DNA of 64,000 bases from Agarophyton chilense. Taxonomy: Eukaryota; Rhodophyta; Florideophyceae; Gracilariales; Gracilariaceae. The stretch spans positions 1,355,063-1,419,062 of the forward strand of contig JARGXX010000086.1 in the NCBI GenBank assembly GCA_030374765.1. The letters are read 5' to 3'. Made by a program: the position numbers and the translations under genes. Below, piece after piece: positions 11,203 to 21,855 of the stretch (position 1 is the stretch's first letter; every line of letters starts with the position of its first letter). The notes beneath the pieces were generated by a model, which saw only the letters and a list, made by a program, of their open reading frames with translations, was not told the DNA's origin and searched no databases.

Positions 11203-11220
11203 TGGTCTCCCGACTTAGAA
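11203..11220 (+). promoter_or_regulatory. Element B candidate primer-binding site
   Basis: TGGTCTCCCGACTTAGAA starts 2 bp after the LTR terminal CA, the usual spacing for a tRNA primer-binding site. The identical 18 bp occurs at the same position in element C (53603-53620). The complementary sequence ends in CCA but does not fit a normal tRNA acceptor and T arm, so the primer may be an internal tRNA fragment. Confidence 0.6.
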
Positions 11221-11426
11221 TCCGTTCCCGGACTTTTGGGTTGGTCATCCACGTGTTGGAATATCTCTTGGAAGAGGAAGCACCGTCGTGAAGATTTGTT
11301 GTAGTGGTCCCCTTTGGAAAGGGTGGAATTGGTTTAATTTTTGGTTTGTGTTACGTCATCCGTTCTCCGGGAATCTCGTGATCGAATCTCATCGTTACCC
11401 CGAATCGTCGGTGTCGTGTCTGCAGC

Positions 11427-13458
11427 ATGACGCCGCCTACCCGTGGTTCCAGGACTGGATCGAACCGTCAAGCGGATTCAGTGCCCCCGGCCCCGCCTAG
11501 GTCGAGGAGCTCAATTCCCGAAGGTCGGAACGATTCCAGTATCGATCCGGACACTCGGAGAGCACCCTCAGTGGTTTCAGGTCCTCGAGAGGTCGTGGCT
11601 GTGGGCCCAGCTCCAGTAGTGGAGACCCCCTCAGCAGCACCCCGAAGTCGGGCCGACCCTGAATTACAGCGCCTGGAGACTCGAATCGATATCGCCAACG
11701 CGGCTCACGTCGAGCTCCTTCAGGAGGTTACTACCCTCCGCCTCAAGGTGGAGGACGCCCCGGTGCGGGGAGTCGCCGATGACCTTCGTACCCTGAGGAG
11801 GGATGTGAACTCCCTTTTGGAAAGCTTTGGTACCCCTGGGGTCTTTATCCAGGAGTACCGGAGCCTCGTGGAGGAACACCGCGTGCAAGCGGAACGCTTC
11901 CGAGCTCGGCTGGACACCCTCGAGGCCATTATCCGTATGGACGGAGACACAGAAGCCTCGAAGGATAAACCCGACGTTTCGGAAGACGAAAAACACCGCT
12001 CCGCTAAACGGGACCGCCGCAAGTCCAAGAAGAGGGTTCACCTCCAAGAGGATTTATCGGATTCCGATCCCAATCGCTCGTCATTGAGTTCGTCCTCCGA
12101 ATCTTTGGATAGTGAAGATGGACGCCGGTCATCCCGGGCGACTCGGTCGAAGGCTACTTACACCTCTCAAGGGGCAATCCGTACCCGGAAGAAGGGTAGG
12201 AAACACCTTGGATTAAGGGAGCTGAAGCCGACGAATCCTCTCTATCGGAAGCTGCTATCGTACTGCTATTACCGGTTGGATAACCCTTCGGGAGATCGAA
12301 CATCCCGCGGAACGGGTAAGGTCAAGGACTACATCAAAAGGCTGAGCATCACCCTACAGAAGAGGGAGTTTACAGGAACAGACCCAATTCTGGTGCTCGA
12401 TTTCCTTGCGAGGTTCGTCCAGGAGGCTGACATCCTCGGTATGAGTGAAGCGCAAGCGTATCTTGCATTACCCTATTCCTTAAAGGGGATGGCTGAAGAC
12501 CAGTTCAACTCCGTCCGTGGATCATCCGGAGCCTCGGAAGGGGGAGTCACGTGCTGGCCCGAAGCGGTGCAGTACCTCTTGAGGTCATACGCTACTGGAA
12601 ATGCGATTCAGGAAGCAATCCTTGCATTAAGGGATACGCGGCAGAAGCCGATGGAAACCGAAACGGTGTATTCAACTCGCTTGAATAAAGCGTTTTACCG
12701 ATGCGGGAATGTATTCCCCGCCTACGAGAGATGCTCCATGTTTGTGGATGGTTTGGACCCCTCGATAAGGGCATTGGTTGCCCGACATCGGGAAGAGAAG
12801 CGCAAGCTGACCTACTTGGAACTGGTTCAGTACGCCCAGGCTGAGGGGGATACTCTCCGTGCCCGGCAGAACCGAAAGAGTCGGCCGACAAGTGCACTAC
12901 TCGCCGATGGAGGTAACTCGTCTTTGTCACTCGCAGGAGGCCCTGCCCCTGTGGGGGTCAATGATAACATTCACTTCATGGGAAGTAACCCCGAATCTAT
13001 GGGTACGTCTGAGTTGCTGTCGACATCCACTCCGACTACGGATGAAGACCCTGCGCTCTATACCCAAGGCCGGAGGGTGCCAGCCGCATCGCTACCTTTT
13101 TGCGAATACCGCTGCTCGGTTCTCTCGCCCCGGATGGAGGGATACAGAACCACGTCGCGTGGATTCACGTCCACAACCGAACCCGGCAGAGCTGATTTGC
13201 TATTTGTGTTACCTCCATGGTCACAAAGCACCAGACTGCACATTTCCCCTGCGGGAGGGTTCACGAACTATCGCTCAGTACGAGGCTCTGACCCCTGAGG
13301 AGAAAGCTCGAGTCCCGAGTAGGTCCTATGAGGAACAAAGGATACTCCGAGCTCACCTTGCTGACAGGGATACAGAACTTGTACCCGCGAACGGGGAAGA
13401 ACCGGTCCCCTTCGAGGCAGCTGCACCGAATTCAGTGGGGTCCGCTTCGAAAAACTAA
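11427..13458 (+). pseudogene. Element B gag (frameshifted)
   Basis: The frame from the ATG at 11427 runs to 13298, but the homology with element C gag passes to the +1/+2 frame near 13090-13110, where the zinc knuckle C-Y-L-C-x4-H-x4-C is read (about 13195-13240), ending at the TAA 13456-13458. One small indel therefore breaks gag. Upstream parts are a Pro/Ser-rich N-terminus, a heptad-like helical region (about residues 75-170), a Lys/Arg- and Ser-rich stretch, then the retrotransposon gag core. Element C shows the same plan unbroken. The stop is preceded by GAAAAAC, and pol lies in the -1 frame. Confidence 0.85.
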
Positions 13459-13460
13459 AC

Positions 13461-16400
13461 TTGGGAGTCTCCCCTGCGGGAGGGGCGTCTTCTAAGCCGG
13501 AGTTGAAGACGCCCGAGGCGCTCCAGCTTCGCTCCCCAGCTGTGACTATCCTTTCAAGGAAAACGGCTGACACCGACGTTAACTCGGGATACTTTAGTGT
13601 CCTCCGTCGCCCGTGGATACGGTCCCGTAATCTCCGTATTCCGAATCGAGTTATGGTAATGGCCAAGCGGAATTATAAGGTATTCGCCGACTTCGGCCTG
13701 TCCAACCAGTTTATGGTTTGTCAAATATCTGTCCTGGATACAGGAGCCGCTCCTAACTTAATTCATGTTGAATTGTTACCCCCGCTGCTCCGGGTTCAAG
13801 TTCGTACTGGTCCACGTTTGGATATCGCCGATGCGAACAACAACCCGCTACGGACACTGGGTACAATTTCCCTCATGGTGAGGTTAGGCTCCTATCTCGT
13901 TCAACTGGAGTTTATTGTATGCAAGTCACTTGCAGCACCAGTCATACTGGGTTGTGACTTTTGCGACCGCTTCGTGGAAGCCATCCGTCCTCGGAATAGA
14001 ACTGTGGAACTCGAAGACGGGTCTACGATCCCAATCGTTCGTAAACCCTTACAGGGAGCAGCGCGAACACGCGTTCCTCTCCCCGTCGCGCAGGAATCTG
14101 TGAAGAAGGACCCGGTGTCTACACGGGTAAAGGTTGCGAAGTCAGTGGCTATCCCGCCAGAAACCCAGGTTTGGGTCACAGTTGTTACCAAGCAAATTGG
14201 TGTGCATGTGGTACAACCGAACCCATCTCTGTATACGCGGCGTCAACTCGCCCTTGCGAATGAGGTTGTCTCCGTGGAACCGGATAAACCTTTCAAGGTT
14301 TTGGTAGCCAACTTTGGAAAGACAACGCAGCATTTGGTCAAACACCAGATCCTGGGTTCTGTTCTTCCACACCCGCATGCGGCCGTACCTACAAAGATCT
14401 CTATCGCAGAGGTCCTTGGTGTGGCGGACCCTAAGGAGGGGGAGGACACTGACGAAATCGCGGAAAACGGTGAGCATACGACTGCAGCTCCACACGCTGA
14501 ACACTTTAAACCTCAGGAGGTTACGGCCCCTTTCACAGAAGCAGACCAGACGGATCCTGTTCAGGAATTGGAGAAATGGGATCTCAACCATGTACCCGCA
14601 TCTCATCGGGAGAAGCTGAGGCATATGCTTCGTGAATTTACCCCCATGTGGGATGGTTCCCTTGGAACTATTGGGATTACAGAACACCGCATCGACTTGT
14701 TACCGAGCACTCGGCCTATTGCCCAACACCCTTACAGGGCTGGACCGAAAGCTCGGGAAGAGGAGAAATCTCAGGTGGAGAAGATGCTTAAAGCGGGCGT
14801 AATTGAACCTGCCCAGTCCGCTTGGGCCTCACCAGTGGTGTTAGTTCCGAAACCGGATGGATCGTGGCGTTTCTGCATCGATTACAGACGCCTGAACGAG
14901 GTAACCCTTAAGGATGTGTACCCGATCCCTCGGATGGACGAATACATCGACTCCCTTGGGAGCGCTACTGTTTTCTCTACCCTCGACGCCAATTCGGGCT
15001 ACTGGCAAGTCTCTATTAGGGAGGAAGATCGAGACAAAACGGCGTTCGTGTGTCATGAAGGACTTTTCCGATTCCGGAGGATGCCTTTTGGGTTGACAAA
15101 TGCCCCCGCAACGTTTCAACGGGCGATAGACATTCTGTTGGCTCCCCTCAAGTGAAGGACGTGTCTAGTGTATTTAGACGACATTATTGTCTTCTCCAAC
15201 AACCTGGATGACCATCTCGAACACGTCAGGGACGTAATGAAGATACTCCGCGACGCGGGAATCACCTTGAAACTCAAGAAGTGCGAGTTTTTCACCGATT
15301 CGGTTAAGTATCTGGGTCATATCATCCGTCCCGGACAGCTTTCAATCGATGAAGTACGAGTGAAATCCTTGAAGGAAGCAAAACACCCGAAAACTCAAAC
15401 GGAGTTGCGATCCTTCTTAGGTCTGTGTAACGTGTATCGCCGATTCGTCCCGAACTTTGCGGATATTGCCACCCCCCTCAACAGGCTCCTGACGAAGGGA
15501 CAACCAGTTGAACTGGAACCTTTTGGCGACGCGGAAGCGTCTGCCTTCACGGCACTGGTGAATGCCATTACATCACCGCCAATCTTGGCTCTACCCAATC
15601 CTGGGCTCCCTTACGAAGTGGACACCGATGCTAGTGCAAACCAAGTAGGATGTGCACTGTTCCAATCCTCTGAGGATGGTGAACGTCACCCTATTGGGTA
15701 CTGGTCACGTTCCCTGAATGTCCATGAAAGGAACTACTCGGTCTCCGAGAAAGAATGTTTAGCCGTTGTGTGGGCCTTAGCTACACTTCGCCCCTATCTG
15801 ATGGGTACTCGTTTCAAAGTCCATACGGACCACGCATGCTTGTGATGGCTCCTGGAGATCTCCGAACCCTCGGGCCGCCTTATGCGCTGGCGTCTCCGAC
15901 TGTCGGAATTCGAATTTGAGATCCTGTACAAGAAAGGGAAGCTGAACACTCAGGCTAATGCACTATCTCGCTTGGGAACCACAGCGGAAACGGAACCCTA
16001 CGAGGACGATGACATCCCATGCTTTATGGTATCGGACCTCGAGGGAGGAGCTCAACCGCTGACGGATGATGTTTGTGACGATATACTGGTCAACGAGAGT
16101 CTGGATTCGCCGACCGGCTCTTTTATACCTATCTCTCCAGAGGAGATGATACGCGAGCAACAGCTCGACCCATTCTGTACACGGATTCGGGCTCGCCTCA
16201 ACCGAGGATTTCAGTTACCTTTCGAGGACGACGATCAGGGTTACCTAATCAGGACCGTTGGACCTCGCCCGAGGATAATGGTGCCGCACACCCTACAACA
16301 GAGGGTATTACATCTCACTCACTATTTGAAGGTTGGCGCCCACCCGGGGGAAGAAAACTGTACCTCACGTTGAGAAGGGACTTTTACTGGCCGGCAATGG

Positions 16401-18827
16401 CATTCGATTGTTACGCCGTCAGACGGGCCTGCGCCAATTGCGCCAAGAATGACGTCAAACTTTGGAAGCACTGTAAGAAGTTGACGCTGTTCCCGGCACG
16501 GGCTCCACTCGAATTCGTGGCCATAGACATCCTAGGGGAGTTTATCAGGACGCCCCGAGGTCATCGGTATCTGCTTGTCATTTCTGACAGATTCTCTAAG
16601 CTAACGAGAACTGTGCCGCTGAAGCGGATCACCGCCGCTACCGTCGCGCAAGCATTCGTGACCCATTGGGTGTTCGTATATGGACCACCGGTGCAGTTGT
16701 TATCCGACAACGGAGGGCAATTCACATCAAAGTTCTTTCAGGATGTATGTCGAATCCTTGATGTAAGGAATTTATTTGTTACTACGTATCACCCTCAGGG
16801 GAATGGCCAGGTGGAGAGGTTTAACCGCACGATACTCAACGCTTTGAGATCGTATGTTGCGGATCACCCCAAAAATTGGGACTTGTACACAGACGCTATC
16901 ACGTATGCATACAACACCCAGGTACATCGGGTTACATCTTTATCCCCATTCGAACTGGTACTGTCGAGGACACCGCCGCCGGTCGCCATCGAGGCTCAAC
17001 CGACGCTGTCGACGTACCCGTCACCGGGATTGTACCGAGAAGCCTGGAAGGAGTGGCTTACGAAGATGGTGCTGATAGCCCGGAAAGCAATGGACAAAGC
17101 TCAACGCGCCTACAAGAAGGACTTTGACAATCGGGTTCGTAAACCTCTACCTCAGGTGGAGCCCGACGACTTCGTCTTCCTTCGAAAGGAATACTACAAT
17201 CCTGAAAAGGAACGTAGGCACAAGCTTTCGCCAATTGTGGACGGACCCTATCGTGTGGTTTCTGTAGACCCGGACACGGTGGTATTGGATAACCGCCACG
17301 AACGGATCTCCAGGGACCGCATCACACGAGCGCCCAACCCAAATGTGGAAGTGGTGTCAGCACCAACGCTCTCCACAGGGGATGATTCAACGGAAGTTAA
17401 CCCGTCAGGCGGAGATTCGAACACCCGCCCCGTTATACTTCCGCACCCGGAACGTGGTTTAATCGACCTACCGGAAACTCCGGATACTCCCGAACCTGGG
17501 CCCGCTCCCTCCAGGGCCCAGACAACGAACTCTTACAGAGTTACTCCCCCACCGGAGGTAATCAAGCCTCCTGGCTCTCCGCCTAAGGAGGGGGAGGAGG
17601 ACTTAGTTCCTTCGCAGGACGATGTTTCGGCGTCAGCCAGTCGCCCTAACAGGGAATCTAGTTCTCACAGTGAGACGGCGAGCCCGACCGAGCCGGCGAC
17701 AGAGAAGTCACCACCCCAGCGTATGGGTAGCGACATCACCGCCGACCCAGCCGAGCACGACGTCAGAAAAGATGACGAAAACCCGCCTAGGGAGAGTCGT
17801 GTGGAGAACTCCGCACCCGGAACGCCTACAGAGCCGACGATCACCCGCCGCCGCGGACGAGACACTGAGGTGTCGCACACTCAAACCCCGCTTTCTCGGG
17901 AACGAGCTGTGTCAGCGGACCCGCACGGGGAAGATCTCGACGACAAGGTTGACCAAATATGGCTCTCCGTTATGGAATGGGAATAGGAACTCCTATGGAG
18001 ACACTGGAACCCTCAGAAATGGGAAAGAAATGAGTGAGACCCGTCGGGGAAAGCTCAGGAGAGTGCTAGCGCGTGTCTAAAGCGCCACCTCACATCCGCT
18101 TGCAGAGTGGCAACCGGCGCCCGCGCATTTATGTGGCACACGTCGAATGGCACCGAGCCAATCAAAAGGCTCTGACGACCAACCGTCGGGCAAACCGCCT
18201 CACTGAGCCAATCAAAAGGCTCTGACGACCAACCGTCGCGCAAACCGCCTCCGTCGCACGGCGCGTTGCACAAGAGCAACCTTCGTCCCCGTAGCTCGGG
18301 TTGACGTTGAAGTCTTACCCCCCTGAGATTGGAGACGCTACCGCGTCGCGGTTTCTCAACCGTCACGGAATCTAAGAACACCGTTGTTATCGGGAAGATC
18401 TCAGCTTTAAGAAGAACCCCAAAACTGGGCCGTTTTGACTCCGTAGACGGAAGTTACAACGTAGCCCACAGGCCACTCGGCGCCGTTTGGACGAAGTGCT
18501 GAAACCCGCTCGCAACACGGAAAAGAACCCATCGGGGTATGTCTAGACCCTGCGTTGACACCCTCAAGGGAACTAGAGCGTTCCAAGATGGAAGAGAAGC
18601 CCGAACAGGGAAAAGTGTACCCGCAGGAATTCGTTATCGATCGCATCGTGCGTCACATCTACACCCCCGAGGGAGAAGTCCGCTACCAAGTCCGATGGCA
18701 CGGATTCTCGCCTGATGAGGATATAGTGGAACCCATTGAGAACCTTCCGAGGTCTAAGGTTTTATCCTATCACCGACGCGCTCGGGTAACCTTGCCTCCA
18801 AGTCTGGATCGTGCCCAAGTCTGGTAA
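13461..18827 (+). pseudogene. Element B pol with C-terminal chromodomain (two stops, frameshifts)
   Basis: The pol frame is open back into the end of gag (-1 relative to it). Visible domains: aspartic protease L-D-T-G-A (about 13736), RT with F-C-I-D-Y-R-R-L-N and Y-L-D-D-I (about 15174), RNase H, integrase with a C-A-N-C zinc half and D, D, E (I-D-I-L near 16519, S-D-N-G near 16706, V-E-R-F near 16808), a G-P-Y module, and a separate chromodomain at about 18619-18780. Defects: TGA at 15153-15155 where C has TGG (Trp), TGA at 15843-15845, a frameshift near 16340, and loss of frame between 17986 and 18555 where a tandem repeat sits. The chromodomain keeps E-F-V-I-D-R-I and W-H-G-F, but its usual W-E-P reads V-E-P. 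Chromodomains in this class steer integration to modified histones. Confidence 0.9.
18155..18254 (+). repeat. 50 bp tandem repeat, two copies, inside element B
   Basis: Units at 18155-18204 and 18205-18254 differ at few positions. Each contains GAGCC-N8-GGCTC, a hairpin, and GGCAAACCGCCTCAC, close to the 15 bp motif repeated in element A. It lies between the integrase tail and the chromodomain, where the reading frame is lost. Confidence 0.85.
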
Positions 18828-19228
18828 GCCACCACGGGAACTGGTGTGGATGCCACCTCGAGGTGAGGAAGATGTTGGACCTCTGAAGAGGAATTGAGGA
18901 GAGTATCCCGAAGAACACGTATTGAGAGGGAATGTCTACTGGCCCTCGGCCTAGCGCCGTTAACCGGGGAACACAGCACCGGTTATCGGGACAGTTTATG
19001 ATGAAAAAAAGGAAAAGAAGACCCACGAAGTGGAGAAGAAGATTAAGAAGAAGATTGGACCCTAGGAAGGGAAGAAGATGAAGACGAAGATGAAGAAGAT
19101 CCTAAGAAGGAAGAAGAAAAGAAATAGAAGTTAAGATCCTAGGAAGGAAGAAGAAAATAAGTTATGCAAATATCAGAAGTTTACTATTGTCTCCAAGCTA
19201 TGGACTCCACAATTGCCCGAAGGCGGAA
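18828..19228. other. Element B purine-rich spacer
   Basis: Between the chromodomain stop and the antisense ORF. The plus strand from about 19000 to 19160 is very rich in GAAGAAG-type repeats. No coding signal on either strand. It may hold the 3' ends of the two convergent transcripts. Confidence 0.5.
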
Positions 19229-20126
19229 CTACGGAAAGCCCGAGGAGGGACCCGCCCCACCGTTGGGATTCTGACCCTGATGGTACGCCGAGGCGAAAGC
19301 CAACATCTGGCTCACATCCGTCATACCCGGGGGAATCGGAATGCCCGCGTTCACGAGGCCTTGTCGCACACTATCCGCTTGCGGAGTGGCAACCGGCGCC
19401 TGAGCAAAGGTGTTCACACCCCACCCGGGGGGAGCAGATGGACCGCCACCGGATGCATTCGCCGCCGCAGCTGAGGTCGTTCCCACTGGTTGGAAGGGTG
19501 CAGATGGCTCCACAGGTAGTACTCCACTAGGAGCTGGCATATCGTTATCCAACGCTGGATCGTCCAGGTCTACTGGAGGCTCGTACTCGTGATCGTCGGT
19601 ATAAATGAACCCCGTCGGGTGTCCCACCGGCATCGGTCGAGGCGAGTCCATCAGCGCCCGTGCTTGCGCCGCGCTGATGCGAACCCCTTCGAAGGGATTG
19701 TAATAGACCCAGTTACCGGAGCCCGGATCGTACCGGCCAGGAGACTTGTCTCGCGCGGATCCTTCCCCTGCGGGCTGATTGTCCACTGGAACTCGATCCC
19801 ATTGGGTGTTGTCGATCACGTCCAAGATTGGATACAGGTGCTGCACGTTGCTGGCCGAACCCAACGCTGGGACAAGGTCGATCTGACGCATGATGGTCCG
19901 TAGCATCGGAGAAATCTCCACCCTGCTGGGGAGCTTCGTTGTCCGCCGGCGCGGAGGTCGATGGCCCCGAGAGTGGGTTGATGACGTACGGGTTGATTCC
20001 CTTGAGAGGGCTAGTTGAGACCGCTGTTGCGAGAAGTTGCTTATCGCCGAAAGTCGGAGGAGTAGAGGAAAGTTGTACCGATGTGCCGGTTTTGTGGCGA
20101 TCCTCAGAAGTGGTGAAGGGCCCCAT
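19229..20126 (-). pseudogene. Element B antisense ORF (aORF), frameshifted and shortened
   Basis: Encoded opposite to gag-pol, between pol and the 3' LTR. The first in-frame ATG is at 20126, 82 bp from the LTR. The frame shifts near 19915, then runs to a stop at 19229. The part from about 19860 to 19560 is similar to the aORF of element E: both have a V-P-V stretch, an S-P-G-R motif, N-P-F/W-E, an I-S-x-A-x-A-x-A-L helix and a G-H-P-x-G-F followed by D-D. Copy B lacks the ~300-residue central part present in E. The C-terminus is Pro/Gly/Ala-rich. No known domain recognised. Conservation between two diverged elements, on this strand, argues that it was a real gene. Confidence 0.7.
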
Positions 20127-20195
20127 TGGGAAAGAAGTATGTATAGTGATCGGAAAGTTAGACACCCGCGGCTCGGAATGTTCTTCCTCGTCTTA

Positions 20196-20207
20196 AGCAG
20201 GGGGAGA
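20196..20207 (+). promoter_or_regulatory. Element B polypurine tract
   Basis: AGCAGGGGGAGA directly precedes the TG of the 3' LTR, as expected for the plus-strand primer of reverse transcription. Confidence 0.8.
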
Positions 20208-21121
20208 TGTAGAGCAACGCCCAGTCAGGGGATACTTGAAGATGCAACTCATAGAATGAGGATTGAACCCTCCGAGGGTTATGATTATAATCCCCTCTAA
20301 GGTGTGCTGAGGTGGCACTGTTTTCTGGTTATATTTCGCCTATAAGGGAAAATTCGGATGGCCCCTGGTTGGATTGGCCCCGTGATACACGTGGCTTAAT
20401 TTTGGCACCGATTTTCGGATATTTGTAGAACGTTGGACTTTTGGGCCCTGACAGTTGGATCTCCACGTGTATGGCCCTGAGCAGGTGTGCACTACTGTAG
20501 AGTTTAGTTAGTGGGCCCTACTTAGGGAGATGAGATCTGACAGTCCGAAGCTCAAAGTAAATGGTAACCAAGGTTGGTCTTCGATACCTTTAGAGGTTCT
20601 TCGTCGCCATCGTTTCGGCCTTACAACCCGGAACGGGCTCTGGTTAGCAACGCCTGCGTAGGGACACGACTCCACTTGGAGAGTGCCCACGTTTGGGTTC
20701 CGTGCAACCACCCCCTTGGGACCGCTAAGACGACCTGCGTGCACGATACCCCGTGGGGGTTCTGCTTACTTGTTGCGTACTTTTTGTGTTTCCTTTCGAG
20801 GACAGGTTTTCGCCCCTGTATTGGGATTCTTTTGTTGTTTCGCCCCTTTTCTGGTTCTCGGGTCCGGTGCCTGTTAGTGCCCGACCCTCGCCCCGTTTTT
20901 CCTCTTCGCCGGATTCTCCCCCATTCTCTGGGATACCCATACCCATTCCCGATCCAACGGTTTCTACCCCTTACCTCCGTCGGTACTGCCGGAATCCCCC
21001 GTGGGAGTTACACCCCACACTACGGGTGGAACGGAGGGCTCTGTCTCTGAGTCTGCCTCCCCCAGGGAGCAAGGCTTCGAACACCTTGAGAGCACTTCCC
21101 GTCGCCGGGTTTTGCTCCACA
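20208..21121 (+). repeat. Element B 3' LTR, complete (914 bp)
   Basis: Starts TGTAGAGCAACGCCC after the polypurine tract and ends GCTCCACA. The two termini are imperfect inverted repeats over about 15 bp. It matches the solo LTR at 41105-42028 throughout. Confidence 0.93.
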
Positions 21122-21855
21122 GTATGGGTATCCCAAAGAATGGGGGAGAATCCGGCGAAGAGGAAAAACGGGGCGAGGGTCGGGCACTAACAGGCACCGG
21201 ACCCGAGAACCAGAAAAGGGGCGAAACAACAAAAAAAACCCAATACAGGGGCGAAAACCTGTCCTCGAAAAGAAACAAAAAAAGCACGTAACAAGTAAGC
21301 AGAACCCCCACGGGGTATCGTGCACGCAGGTAGTCTGAGCGGTCCCAAGGGGGTGGTTGCACGGAACCCAAACGTGGGCACTCTCCAAGAGGAGTCGTGA
21401 CCCTACGCAGGCGTTGCTAACCAGAGCCCGTTACGGGTTGTAAGGCCGAATCGATGGCGACGAAGAACCTTTAAAGGTATCGAAGACCAACCTTGGTTGT
21501 CATTTACTCTGAGCTCGGACTGTCAGATCTCGCCTCTGTAAGTAGGGCCCACTAACTAAACTCTACAGTAGTGCACACCTGCTCAGGGCCATACACGTGG
21601 AGATCCAACTGTCAGGGCCCAAAAGTCCAACGTTCTACAAATATCCGAAAATCGGTGCCAAAATTAAGCCACGTGTATCACGGGGCCAATCCAACCATGG
21701 GCCATCCGAATTTTCCCTTATAGGCGAAATATAACCGGAAAACAGTGCCACCTCAGCACACCTTAGAGGGGATCATAATCATAACCCTCGGAGGGTTCAA
21801 TCCTCATTCTATGAGTTGCATCTTCAAGTATCCCCTGACTGGGCGTTGCTCTACA
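21122..21855 (-). repeat. Inverted partial LTR of the B family
   Basis: Reverse complement of LTR positions 20208-20942. It is joined directly to the terminal CA of the 3' LTR at 21121 and ends at its own first base (...CTCTACA). With the 3' LTR it forms a palindrome with arms of about 735 bp and a 179 bp loop. Confidence 0.92.

Larger units (their letters stand above)
10934..21121 (+). mobile_element. Element B: chromovirus (Ty3/gypsy, chromodomain) with antisense gene
   Basis: Order: truncated 5' LTR, primer-binding site, gag, pol (protease, RT, RNase H, integrase, chromodomain), antisense ORF, polypurine tract, full 3' LTR. Frameshifts in gag, pol and the antisense ORF, and in-frame stops in pol, make this copy defective. 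It lacks the first ~647 bp of its 5' LTR. Confidence 0.92.

Noticed and set aside
11203-11225. A tRNA gene at the element B leader
   Set aside because: The sense strand vaguely resembles part of a Leu or Ser tRNA, but no acceptor stem or T arm follows; position after the LTR favours a primer-binding site.
13058-14687. Minus-strand ORFs across element B gag-pol (for example 14687-14142) as further antisense genes
   Set aside because: They lie opposite conserved coding sequence, carry no motifs and are not preserved in element C. Only the ORF next to the 3' LTR is conserved.
18155-18254. CRISPR-like repeats
   Set aside because: Just two directly adjacent 50 bp units without spacers, inside a eukaryotic retrotransposon.
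20574-21388. Several 100-158 codon ORFs in the LTRs
   Set aside because: They are repeated with every LTR copy, in both orientations of the palindrome, and match non-coding LTR sequence.
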